A stretch of DNA of 64,000 bases from Apteryx mantelli (Eukaryota; Chordata; Aves; Apterygiformes; Apterygidae): assembly GCF_036417845.1 (NCBI RefSeq), contig NC_089985.1:29904583-29968582 (forward strand), in the 5' to 3' direction. Position numbers and translations under genes: made by a program. This document shows positions 11,700 through 23,500 of the stretch, in pieces; within the stretch, counting starts at the first letter, position 1; each line of letters starts with the position of its first letter. The notes under the pieces are model-generated. The model ran no database searches. It was not told the DNA's origin and saw only the letters and a list, made by a program, of their open reading frames with translations.

Positions 11700-14600
11700 G
11701 TGTTTAACAGAAGAAATGGCCAGGGCCTATAGTACCAAGCAACTCTTCTTAAAGGGCTGGGATTTGGGCAAGTGGTGGAGCTTTCTTGTTTTTTAAGACC
11801 AGCTTGCAGGCAGACTGAGCCTAGCACAGCTTCTTGGTCCTGGGAAAGGAAGGATGCTATGTTGACAGAAGTACTTCTGTCTCAGGTAGGAGAGGTCTGT
11901 CATGTGCCAGGATGTTCATGCTGACTATAAGTGCAGCCCTACCTGAAGAGCTGTGGCTTGCCCCTACCCCGCATGAGGAACCAGCAGCACTGAAAGACAC
12001 CCAAGTCTGGGCTCTGTTTGCAGCAGTAACTGCTCTTACGAGGAAGCTGATTATAGTTCCCTACTCAGCTATTCCTTTAGCAAAGCTATACCAAGAAACC
12101 TGGGTTTTCCTGGTATATCTAATCTTTCTCAAACCAGAAGCTCTGAAGAAGCCTGGCCTTCAGGGGTTAGATATCAGTTCTGGTGTCCTGGCTCTGGTAA
12201 GAAAAACAGGAATGTTAATAAGCAAGACAATAAACAGGGCCACTACTGTCACTCTTCTTGGTTTCATTTAGAAATGGTTATGGCCTGAGAAAGCTTCTAG
12301 CCTTCTGTTCCTAACAGACTGTCAAAGCTCTTCCAGCCCCCCAGCCCATGTGCTGCCTTGCTCAGAGTGGTGGGGGCAGAAGGAGGTAGTAGTACCTAGT
12401 CCCAGCATCCCCTAAGCCTGGGAAAGGGCTGAGGAAGAGGGTGGCAATAGCTAGGAACCAGTAAGTATAAAGCTTGATGCAAAAATGGAAGGTGTTAGGC
12501 TGCATTGTCACATCCAGCTTGGTAGTTATGCTAGCCAGCACCCCAGGGGGCAGAGCAACTGCAACACAGTGCACTCACCTTAGTTATCCATCCTTAAAGC
12601 AACCCTGATCACCTCCTTGTCCTCCCTGCTGTGGGGGGAGAAGCCCTAGTGCCAAGCTGAGGCTGTGCACAGGGAAGCAGGCTGGTGGGGGTGCAGCAGT
12701 AGGGACCCTGTTGTGGCAGGAACTGCCTCAGCTGGTGGGTGGTAGAGCTTGATTCTCCAGCACTTGAGAAATGGGTTATCTCAGGCTTAGCTATGCTGGT
12801 GCTCTGGCAGAGGCAGGTACAGGCAGTCAAAACTTTTCTTTGACTTGGGTAAGAGCCAGCCTGGCCAAAGCCAGGACACTGCCATCCTGCTCTGCATGTT
12901 GGAGCCATGGTGTCTGGGGCTGCAATAGACCCATTGAGCCTGTCCTTTAGCTTGAACACAACTGCACCAGGGCACACTACACCCACTCCAGCACAACCAG
13001 GGGCAGTTGGGGAAGCCTGGGGAGCTGTACAGCTCTGATCAGCACCCTGGCCTGTACAAAGCTGCTCTACAAAGCCTGTGCTTTGGATTATTAACCACTT
13101 CCACCTTCCCCTTAGCACAGTACCACACTGTACCCAGCACCAGGCTTGTGCTTTGGCTCCTGGTGTTTAAGCTGGCTAGAGCCTCAAAGGTGAGCACCTA
13201 GAGCTGGTATTGATCTGTGCTGTGCTGAGGCTAGCTGGTACACCCTGCTGCACCCACCAAAGCAGTCCCACAGGCCTAATGCAGATATGGGGGCATGGGG
13301 GTGCACACAGTTTCACAGCACCCGCAGGAGAAAGGGATGGAGGCAGGAGGAGGAGCACAGCCTGTGGCAGGGGAGCCAGGCACCATCCCAATGGGGCTGC
13401 TAGTCCACCTGTACTTGGCCACCTGGAAGAAAGCAAAAAGAGGCAGGTCTGTCCTTCCTCTTCAGAAGCAAATCCCAGAACAGCAACTGGATCCAGGCAG
13501 GGAACAGGAACCTGCACACAAGGCTTGACCCTTCCCCAGAGCTGAGCTGCAGTTGTAGGAGCCCCTGCCCCATGCAGCCCTAATACTGGTGTTACTTAAA
13601 GCAGATGCGTCCTGTGTCCCCACACCTGATTAAGGCTTCCAGTACTCAGCCTGGCTCGTCAACTGTTCCTGACCCTGGAAGAGAGGCTTTGCATGCCTGA
13701 AAGCTGGTGTAGTTTTTCCATGTAGTCCAGTACAATAGCAGTTTATCTTTTTCAGATACAGCCCGTCTTGCCTCTGTCCTTAGCACATACCCACCCCCCA
13801 GCAACTTTGCTTTACACACCTCTTCAAAGCCCTCTGAGCATTACTGGAAGGTGATGCTATTACAGCACTCTGTCTCTGGTCACATTCTGGTCCTAGTGTC
13901 CTGAACCAAGAGGAGGAACAGAGGAAGGAGCCAGACTCTGACCAAGCAAGCTCAGGAAATGCTGCCATATAAGGTGTGAAATCAGTTTGGAGCAAGCAGC
14001 CTAAACAGACCATGACAGGGTATAAATTACTTGGGCGCACAGCTGGCCCACAGGAAGATCATAGCTAACAGGGACAATTGGAGGAAGGGAGAGCAGAGCA
14101 CATGTCAGGAACAACCCCCCTTTCAGAATGCCAAGCCTAAGTAGTTTAAAGTACTGTTACTATTTTGGGCAAGAGCAAAGACAGCAGGGAAGAGACTAAG
14201 CAGCAAAGAGCTCGGTCACAGCTAGACTGTCTCCTACAGCTCCTGAAGCAGTGACTTGTGAGCACTGAATTAACATTACACACCAAATCAGAGACTAGAA
14301 CAAACTCTCAACAGTCCTTGCACAGGGAGGAGCAGCAACAACTGGGAGAGAAAGCATACATGGAGCTGAAACCTGACCCAGCATCAGGACTTCATCCGTT
14401 CAGGAGCAATGAAGCCTGTAAAATAGGGTGAGAGCCTGTGTGCAGTTAAGCATAGTAGTAGCAAAAGTTTAGTATGCTTGAAGGGGGGGGGGGGTATTTT
14501 CTATGTTTCAGAGCTTGGCATCCCCCCCCTCTGTGGTGCATGGTGGCTCAGGCAGGAGTAGCAGAACTTTCTCTTCCCACCAAGTCCAGCTGTTGGGCTG

Positions 14601-15440
14601 TTTCCAGTAAAGCCCTCTCATACCAACACCAAGCCCTCAATGAAAGTGGAGCCCTGCTGGGCTACTACACTTCTCCTAGCCACAACTGTCCCAGCTGACT
14701 ACCTGCCCCTCTTCCCAGGTTTAAATCAGCACCTAGGCCTGGCCTCCATGCTTGACAGGGCCAGAGACACACAGGAAAGGCAGCATCACAACCCTGGCAG
14801 CCCCAAGAGGAAACAAGACCATCTCAGCTGGTAGAGAGGAGCAGAGCCCAGCTGAGGAAGATGCACTGCCTTAGCAGGATTAAGAAGCCAATAGAAACAT
14901 TTCTCCCATGTGCCTGTGCTGCTTTATGCACACATCCACACTGCTGGCAGCTGTCTCCTTGTCCTGGGGCAGCCAGCAGGCCCCATCAGCTTTGCTTAAG
15001 CAGATGCCTTGCTCCCTCTTCAGATAGCAACTAACTGGCCTCCCTGCTGTTTCCCCATCACTTGGGTTTCCAAGTGCCTCCCCTCAGAGCATTCCCACTC
15101 CATTTCTGAAAAGCAGCAGCTCCTCCTGGCCAGCTCACCCCAGTCCTGCCTGCACCCATGCTCCACCCCAGCCATTCTTTCACAGGGTGGAACCGCTTTC
15201 ACAACTGGAGCCTTGACACATTTCCTGCCCTGAGCACTGCTCTACCAAAGCACTTGGAAACAATCCTGCCATCTGCTTCATCAGCACACTATCACACTCC
15301 TCCCCCCCATGTCCCCCAAAACACACAAACCTGCTACACCAGCTGCTTTTCCCAGCCCTGCCTCTAACCACACTGGGCAGGGCCAAGCCCCTGGAACAGC
15401 TTCAGAGCAGGGCAAGCCAGGAAAACAAGAGGGCACAGCC
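11700..15440. other. Intergenic spacer between convergent CDC20 and ELOVL1
   Basis: About 3.7 kb with no recognisable exon, RNA gene or repeat family. Open frames here are short and unlike known proteins. A G homopolymer of about ten bases sits near 14482-14493. Confidence 0.6.
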
Positions 15441-15457
15441 ATTTCTCCTTCTGTCTG

Positions 15458-15463
15458 TTTATT
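15458..15463 (-). terminator. ELOVL1: ELOVL1 poly(A) signal
   Basis: TTTATT on the plus strand is AATAAA on the minus strand, 1.2 kb after the ELOVL1 stop codon. It implies a 3' UTR of about 1.2 kb and a gap of about 3.7 kb to the CDC20 cleavage site. Confidence 0.6.
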
Positions 15464-16657
15464 TTTTGATAGAAGAGCAGCCCAGCCTGACTGGGCCTGG
15501 CTCCTTCACCTCATCCTCAAGGCCATCAACATGGCTTTGGTTACAGCCAGAGCAGGTGATGGGCACCAGGCCCAGGAGAGCTGCTGCACTGGCCTGCTGA
15601 GTGGCAGAGCACACCTCCACTCAGGCCCTGTGGGATCCATGGAGTCAAGAGGTGCTCTGCTGCACAGCACAGCAGGGCATGGCACAACCATCTTCCTTTG
15701 TGCTCACATGGGCCAGAACAGGGCTGGTCCCAAGCAGGACAACCCAGGAGCTGTTTCTAGGGACAATTATTGCTCAAGTCTTGAGTTTGCAGGAATGGAA
15801 GTGGTCCAAGTCAAGGCTGAGCTTGGCCTCCCCCACTCTGCAACAAGCCACCAGCTGCCATACAGGATCAGGTAAGTGTAGCTAAAGCACACTTGAGCAC
15901 CCAGCCCAGGCACAGAAGGGCAAGGCAACCTGGACTTATCATGGGGTAGAGGCATTTCAGGCTGTCACAACCCCTGCCACATACTAGGCACAGGGTATGT
16001 GTATTGCACTGGGCAGCTCTGGGCCTCAAGTCCCACCCTCGCTGCCCCTACATTCTCCACAGCCATGCCTGAGCACACCAACACCAGGGCAGAACTCTCC
16101 ACCTGGGCACACAGGGACCAGAAGGGGAAGGGACATGCAGCACCATGGCACAGAACAAGGTGGCACAAGGCATGGTAGAGCAGGAACATTCACACTTGTG
16201 CTGGCAGCAGCAAGCAACCAGGGACAAGTCCGCTCATCCATACAGGTTCTGATGAGAGAGGGAAGAGGAGAGGGCACCAGGACAGGGACCTGTCTCTTCT
16301 TTTGGTCCTACTCAGAAGGAAATGGGCCCCAGGCAGAAGGGCCAGATTCAGGCACTTGGGGGAAGTTCCTTTGGAAACACTGGAATGGGGCTTCAGCCCC
16401 ACAGCTGTGATGCAGGCAGCTGCCTCTCTGCTCAGCAACAGTAAAAAACAGCATGAGCCCTCCCAGCAGTAGGAGAAGCTGCCTATGGCTGCTCAGAGCA
16501 GAGGGGCTGGGCATGCAGACAGAGGACAGCAGGGCTGGGCACAGGGGTACAACAGTCTGTAGGCACTTGATTTGGCTAGTGGCACCCAGGAGCAGGGGAA
16601 CAGGTCCCAGCTGCCTCTGCCCCGGGGCTCTCATTGGCTCTGGGAGGGCCTTGCCCT

Positions 16658-19348
16658 CTAGTTGGCTTTGACCTTGCCATTGGTGACTGTGCCATTCTCA
16701 TGGATGCTGCTACCATTGTGCTGGGCTGCTTGCTGAGCCACTCTGGGCAACCGTTTGCCTTTGGTGTAGGACTGGTACCAGAAGTTGGAGAACAGGATGA
16801 AGAAGATGGTCCCATAAATCCAGATGAGGTGGATGAAGATGGGAAACTGGTACTGGCAGCCAGGCATGAAGTAATACTGGGAGATGTGGATGGAGACAAT
16901 CACGAACTGTGCCTGGGAGCAGGGCAAACAGGGACAAGTTACACATGGGAGCAGTGTCAGGGATCACACTAAAGACAGTCTTTCCAAGAGGAAAGAATAG
17001 GCTCCTTTCCCACTCCAAAGTACAAGTCTATGGTGCCTCTACAGCAAGGGGCAGCCAGCAGCCACACAAGAAGGGAACAACCACTGGAGATACAATGATA
17101 CTTAAAGCAGCACCAGCATCCCACCCCCACAATGTGGGCACAGCCCAGGTGCAGCAGACTGAGGAGCAACCATGTCCTAGCCAGGCTGCCAGGGATATCA
17201 GAGGCCCACAGTGGACCAGAGCAGCTAGAAATCCAGGGTGAGAGGCTGCAGAAGAGAACCACAGCTTGTGGCTGCACCTTCCCCAAGTACAAGGCCTGCC
17301 CCTCACATCAGAGGCTGAGGGCACATGCTCTGCCCCACAGCACAGACTCACCAGCTGGATGGCTGTGATGTGCTTCTTCCACCACAAGTACTTTTGGAAG
17401 GCAGGTCCTGCTGCTGAGAGCCCATAGTAGAAGTACATGACAACATGCACCATGGAATTGATCATGGCATGGAATGAGCCCATTCCCCCTGTTAGACAGA
17501 TGTTCATTAGCACAAGTCAGTCATCTGCAGCTGTCACACCAGGAGCCAAACACCATCCCTCCTCCCAGAGCTGTGCCTGGGTGTGATATTGGGCAGGAAA
17601 GTGCCTCCTTAAAGGACAGCTTCTCCTTCTCTACCACTAATCAGAAGTCCCAGGAGCCCAGCCCATCAAGGCCAGAAAAGCCTTCCCAAGGTGCAGGGGC
17701 TAACCCCATCACTTCCCTAGCTGTGCACCTAGCCAGTTCCAGTCTTACCTGGACCAAACTTTGCTCCCCACCACCAGCTCCATGGCAGAACAGAGTGGTG
17801 GAAGAGGTGCAGGAATGTGACCTGTTCATTCTTCTTCCGCAGGACAAAGATCACCTGCAATTAGAGTCCAATAGCATCAGGACCCACAGCCTTGAAAAGA
17901 GCAGGAACAGGCTGGGATGCTGACTCCCAGTGTCCAGTCTCAGTGATGCTTCACTCCAAACTCACTACCACCATGTGTTATTCATCCCTCAGTTTCCAGA
18001 GCCATAACATGCCAGAAGCAGCATCTGCAGTAGCTTAGAGTAACCTCCCCAGCAGTGATGCCAGACAAAAGCACTGCTGGGTCAGACAGCAAGGGCTGAA
18101 GAAAACACCTCCCTCAGATACTCTGGGCCTCAACTCCCTGCACCTCCCCTGCCCAAGCACAGAGCCTGCCCAGCATCTCACTCACCGTGTCTGTCAGTTC
18201 AATGAACTTTGAGAAGACAAAGAGCCAGGCAACACTGACCATCTGTAACAGAACACATTAGAGACTCATCTTAGTGTGAACATGCCCAGTGGTTGAGTGC
18301 CTTCACACTGTAACCCTGGGGTCAGCCTAAAGGCCAGAGGCAGCAAGTCATCTGCCTCAGGGCAGAGACAGGTAGCTGCAACCTCACTGCCCAAACAGGC
18401 ACTAAAGGTCATTCCTGCATACAGGGAGAGGGAAGAGAACTCACCCTGAGGGCCTTGGGGTCCTGTGAGAAGTCCACAGGGTCACATCTCCAGGTGTATC
18501 CAGTCAGCCACCCAGCCATCAGGAACTGCAACAAGAGCATCACCAGGGTGAGGCCCAACACATCACCCACACTTCCCAGCCCTCCTCAGAAAGGACAGAA
18601 AGCTGTGCATAAAAGGGCCTCCCATCACACAGGCAGCCAGCATGAAAGGTAAGGACTGCTTTACATATACCAAATAATACTCACCTCATAAACTATGTAG
18701 AGTGAAAGTCCCACCAGAAAGAAGTTGTACAGCACCATGAACTTCTTCAGGTTTAAAGGCTTCCTGTTGGCCATTAGCCGGGGGCCCAGGGATAGTACGA
18801 AGTAGACATATGCCAGAAGGATGCCCATCACAAGGAAGGGGGACTGCATCAGTGGGTAGTCAGCAATGCGGGGGTCTGTGGAGAGAGCCATGGTGCAGAG
18901 CAGTAAGCGTCCCTGCCCTGCTGCTAGCAATGCTACTACCAGAGTAGAGGCAAGGACCAGCTCACAAGTCCTGTTCTCCTAGAACAGGAGCACAGGCAGA
19001 ACGCAGCTTGGGGGCAGTGGCTGAAGAAGCAAACAAAACTAAGGTACAGCCTGAAACCATGCTGCAGAGCATACTGGAGACCCCATGCCCAGGAGGGCCA
19101 GAGCATCATAGCAGCTCTCTAAGAGGCACCAAGACCAGAATGTCTCATAATACAGCTCTGGGTTCTTCAGGCTGCCTGTATCTGTGTCAGGGCAGAGGCA
19201 GGATGCAGCTAGACCTGGACCACATGCAGACAGACCACCTCCACTGTGCTGGTGGCAGTAAGGCACATAGTGCCCTGCAACTGGGCAGGGCCAAACACTC
19301 ACCTGCTTTCTTCATGAAGTCCTGATACATGGTCACAATCCCCTCCAT
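16658..19348 (-). CDS. ELOVL1: ELOVL1, very-long-chain fatty acid elongase
   Basis: 3-ketoacyl-CoA synthase of the ER membrane that condenses malonyl-CoA with saturated and mono-unsaturated C20-C26 acyl-CoAs. Exons in transcript order: 19348-19303, 18875-18685, 18525-18445, 18242-18186, 17854-17749, 17488-17352, 16912-16658; 873 nt, 290 aa (human 279). It starts [15 protein letters not shown]. The signature HXXHH box is HLFHH at 17795-17809 (minus), after [12 protein letters not shown]. Hydrophobic segments such as [15 protein letters not shown] and [12 protein letters not shown] fit the family's multi-span fold. The C-terminus ends GKVKAN, as in the human lysine-containing ER-retention tail; the extra length lies just before it (a Gln/Asn-rich insert). 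The ATG exon begins at an acceptor near 19364, so the first exon is non-coding and far upstream. Stop is TAG at 16658-16660. Confidence 0.96.
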
Positions 19349-19777
19349 GGCAGTGGTGGTAGCTCTGCAGAGACAGAGGAAAGGATCAGGCAGCTGCAGC
19401 CAGGCAGTTTCTAGCCCAGCTTCAGAGATAGTCATGAGCATCCAGTCAGCACCTCTCTCAGCAGAGCCCACACCAGCTCTCCAACTGAGCCATGTGCTCC
19501 CCACAGCTCTTCACTGAGCCTGGCCACAGCCTCACTTGGCTCCAGCTCTCCAGTTCTGCGGGGATGGAAGAGCTACTTGGGAAGCCTACCATCTTCCACC
19601 AGCAGTCCTTCCCCAAGGAGGAATCTTACCATTGCAAGCTATCTAGGTAGGGTTCCAACCTCAGGGCCATATCTCCAGCCCCTTCTTAGTCTCACTCCTG
19701 CCATACATGCCAATTATTGCCCACCCACAACAGCCATGTTGGGTGCCCTTGCCACCCATACCTACCCAGCAAGCACA

Positions 19778-19875
19778 CTGGTGCCAGCCAGTGAGGACTT
19801 GGCCTGCCTGCATCTGCCGGACATTTCCAGCTGGGATCTCACTAGGAGTAAGAATGGGCCTGTTGGGTCACTCTG
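19778..19875 (+). repeat. Inverted duplicate, arm A
   Basis: 98-base segment whose reverse complement recurs at 20418-20515 without gaps, about 77 of 98 positions identical by hand count; the last 28 bases differ at two positions. Family not recognised. The spacer is 542 bases. Confidence 0.8.
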
Positions 19876-20417
19876 ACCTGACAAGGACTACCATCACATA
19901 ATCCAGCACCTTGGGGCAGGTACATACTGCTTGGCAAAGGCATTTTCATTCCCCTTGCAGGGGGGGCACAGTATCCCTAGACTAGTAGGGAAAGCTGCAG
20001 AAGAAGGATGTGCAATCACAGGGAGAAGGCCTGGCACTCTGAGCACTTGCACAGCCTCACTGCAAGCACACACCACACAATCCACATGGATGCTCTCCAG
20101 AAGAGTGAGCAGGGCCCAGACTCTTGCTGCTGCAGGCCAGTTCAAAAAAGCACCCCTACCCCCTCTGCCCCCAGAGCCTCCCCCTGCAGAGGCCCATGGG
20201 GGGAAGGGGGGCAGAACATGCCCCTGGCATGGAGCCATGCACAGGCCCAGCCTCCCCTGACTCACCCACTGTGGAGGGAGGTGTTCCCTACAGTTGCTAC
20301 CAAACACAGCCACTCCACCTACTTCTTCCTGCCTTCTTCCACTCTCTCCCAGGTTTACTGCTGCCAGCACCAGGAAGCAAACAGCTCCTCCCAGGCCAGC
20401 AGCCAGGAGGTTGAAGC

Positions 20418-20515
20418 CAGAGTGACCCAACAGGCCCCTTCTTATTCCTAGTAAGATCCTAGTGGGGAATATCCAGCAGGTACAGCCACCCCAGGTCTTC
20501 CCCAGCCAGCACCAG
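20418..20515 (-). repeat. Inverted duplicate, arm B
   Basis: Reverse-complement partner of arm A at 19778-19875. Both lie in ELOVL1 intron 1, so the nascent transcript could fold into a long imperfect duplex. Confidence 0.8.
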
Positions 20516-23500
20516 CAGCCCTCCTTCAGCTTCACTGCAAAGTGAGGAGTTTGGTCTACTCTTTGCTCTAGCTGGGACCCAAGCAGGGAGGGGAGGCAGG
20601 ACTGCAGCAGACACTGCAAGACTTGAGTGCCTGTGTGGTGCTACCAGGCGTCTACATGTCAGGCAACACCTCACTGGCAACACTTCCCAGGGGTCTGGCT
20701 ATGGGCCTGGCACACTACCCCAGTTCACAGTTCAAGAAGCCTGGTAATCAGTGCTGGCCCAGTCTTACCCTGCATGTTCCTCCAAAGTGGGGAATGCCAC
20801 ACAGCCTCTCTGCAACAGCAGTGGGAAGATAGATCAAGTTCCCCCTTCACCATTACCTCCCAAAATACCCATTCCTCCTCCAAGCAAGGCTCCAGAGAAG
20901 GCCTGCACAGCCACACACCCCAGGGAAAAGAGCCTGAGAAGTTTTTCTGTACTCCAGAAACCACAAAATGAGGTTCCTCACACCACTTTGGAAAAGGCTG
21001 CAGCAATAGGGCAAAGTGCATTAGGGAGCAATTCCCACCTCTCAGATCATCTGGTGACACAAACAGCAGAACAGACACCCTGCCTCCCTCACAAGCCTGA
21101 GGTTGAAAGGTTTAATAGCAAGTAATACTCACTTGCAGGATCACCCTATTACCAGAAGGGTTTAAGGTCCTGGGCACCACTAAGATTAGATAATCTTCGT
21201 GTGTAAGAAAGGCCAGAAGAGTGTAGCAGGAGCTACCACATCCTTGAAAGCCACTCTTTAAAGAGTCTGGCTGTGGGAAATGCTGTAAGTAAGCTCCTGA
21301 ACTTTAAGGTGCTTCAAGACTAAAAGCAAGCTGCAAACTTGTCTGTCTAGTTTTCGTTTTAAACCACTATATCCAGCTACACCTTTATTTGCTAGCTTGA
21401 GGACTCCTCAAGAGTTAGTTCTCAGCAAAGTACCTGACTGTTCAAGCTCTGTGTTTATCTTATCAAGCTGAATGAGTCAGAGTCTTACTACAGGTCCAGG
21501 GCAGAGACAAGACTTGTGGAGCACTCGCCTATTTTGGGCAGGTTGGGATGGGAAGATAGTATCAGAGTTGCTCAGAAGCTCAGAACTACATCCCACACTG
21601 CAGAGATGAGGGAGATACTTGAGCCCAGGCACCATTAATAACTCTGCTGACCATGACACCAGCAGCAAGACTCCGGCACCACTGATCAACTAGGATGCCA
21701 GCTCAAAACAATTTGGGGTCCCAGCACACTCAAGACCTGAATCAGAAGATGCACACTGCAGTTTTGCCCTGACAGACCCTGTGAAGGTTGCACAGAGCAT
21801 GCAGTAGACAAGGGCCATCCTTGCAGCAGCAAGGAACACGACTATCCCCCAAGCAATTACAGAAACCCATTTCCACCTGCTCAGCACTGGCACAGAAGTC
21901 CTCACTGGCACAAATGGCAACAAGTTTCTCTTGCTGCAGAGCCACATTCAGCACTTCCACAATCCTTATTGCCACAGGGTGAGAGGAAATACTGGAGTTG
22001 TGTCTTAAAGAGGCTCTGGGCAAGCACCAGGACTTTTTACTACAGCACCAGGAGAGAACTAGCAGGATTGCACCTACAGATCCTTACAGGAAGGACCTAT
22101 GGGTTTTCCACAGCTTCCCTAGGCTGAACAACATCTTGCTACATCCAGCTAACAGAACAGCCACATCTCCAGGGCCTCCCTGAGATCACTCTGGGTCTTT
22201 GCAACACCTAATACCAACACTGGCATGCCATATGGTCCTGCAGGACAGGTACTGCAGCAGGCAGAGGTATGCTGTATGCAGCGAACAGATTCACTTGCAC
22301 AGACTGCCTCACCCTCCTCCAGGGAGGCAGCCACTGTCCTTCTGGCATGGACAGTTGAGCTGCAAAAAGTTGGGAGCAGACTCAGGTGCTACCTTCCACT
22401 GCTCAGGAGGATGCAAGCAGAGGGCACAAGTGCACTGGCAAGCCTGAGGCACAGCGGCTCCATGCCCAGCTTTTCTGCTGCAGGCATGGATTTTCCAGCA
22501 CAGAGCAGCAAGTACCTGGGAACCTGAACTCACCCCTGCCATTTCCTCTGTGCAGGACAAAGGACACTGGCATTTCATGCCCCTCAGCACTGAGAGGGGT
22601 TCACTCCCCAGACTGGCATCTGTTCTTACTGCCCTCCATGCTGCAGTGCTTATCTTGCACTGCTAGAGTTCACAGCTCCTCAGGTGATACCTTGGTACAG
22701 AAGGGAGAACTCTTCTGCCCTGACCCTCTTGGGCAAGGAATTGGAAAGAGATTGTGCATGCACATGTGTAGGGGCAGGGGCACAAAGACAGGCCTTGAAC
22801 AGCTGAAAGCAAGTAGAACAAACCAGTCCAAGTATCCCAAAGCTTCAGGAACCCTTAGCCTGAGCACACCAAGCACAATATGTAGAGATCTTGCAAACAC
22901 ATTTCCTTCCACCTCACATAGGAGTGCTGCTTCCCTATCTCAGAGAACATGCTCTCACTATTTGCAGGCCAGAGCACCAGGCTGCATTTTGCCCTAGTAA
23001 CCCACATCAAGGATTAGATACTTGCTTACACTCAGCAATGTGTAGACTATACTTCCACAGCCGTACAGCTAATCAGTACAACTTCAGCAAGAACAGCAAA
23101 CCCCTTTATAGCAAGTCCCAGCAGCCCAAGAGCAGTCAGACCACAGCATTGTGAACCATAACACTGACAGAGGCCAGAGCACAACAAAACTAAATGGGTT
23201 AATAGCCTCACAGAGCACATCTTACCCCACACAGCAGCCATCTGCAAGCAACAGGCTCAGCCCTAGCCTCCCCCAGCAGTCTAGCAGCCAACACTACTAC
23301 CTCATCAATATTCAAGTCAGAAATCAGACCTGTAATAGGTGAGAAGGCAAGCCACCCTAATCTCCCCGCTAGTGTAACTATAGATAGCACCAAAACAGCC
23401 TGGTAGGTAGCCATAGAGCTGCTACCCCCATGAGAACTGGCACAAGGCCCTTGCTGAACTAGATGAAGCAGGCCTGGCCCCCCTGGGGCTCCCAAGGGAG

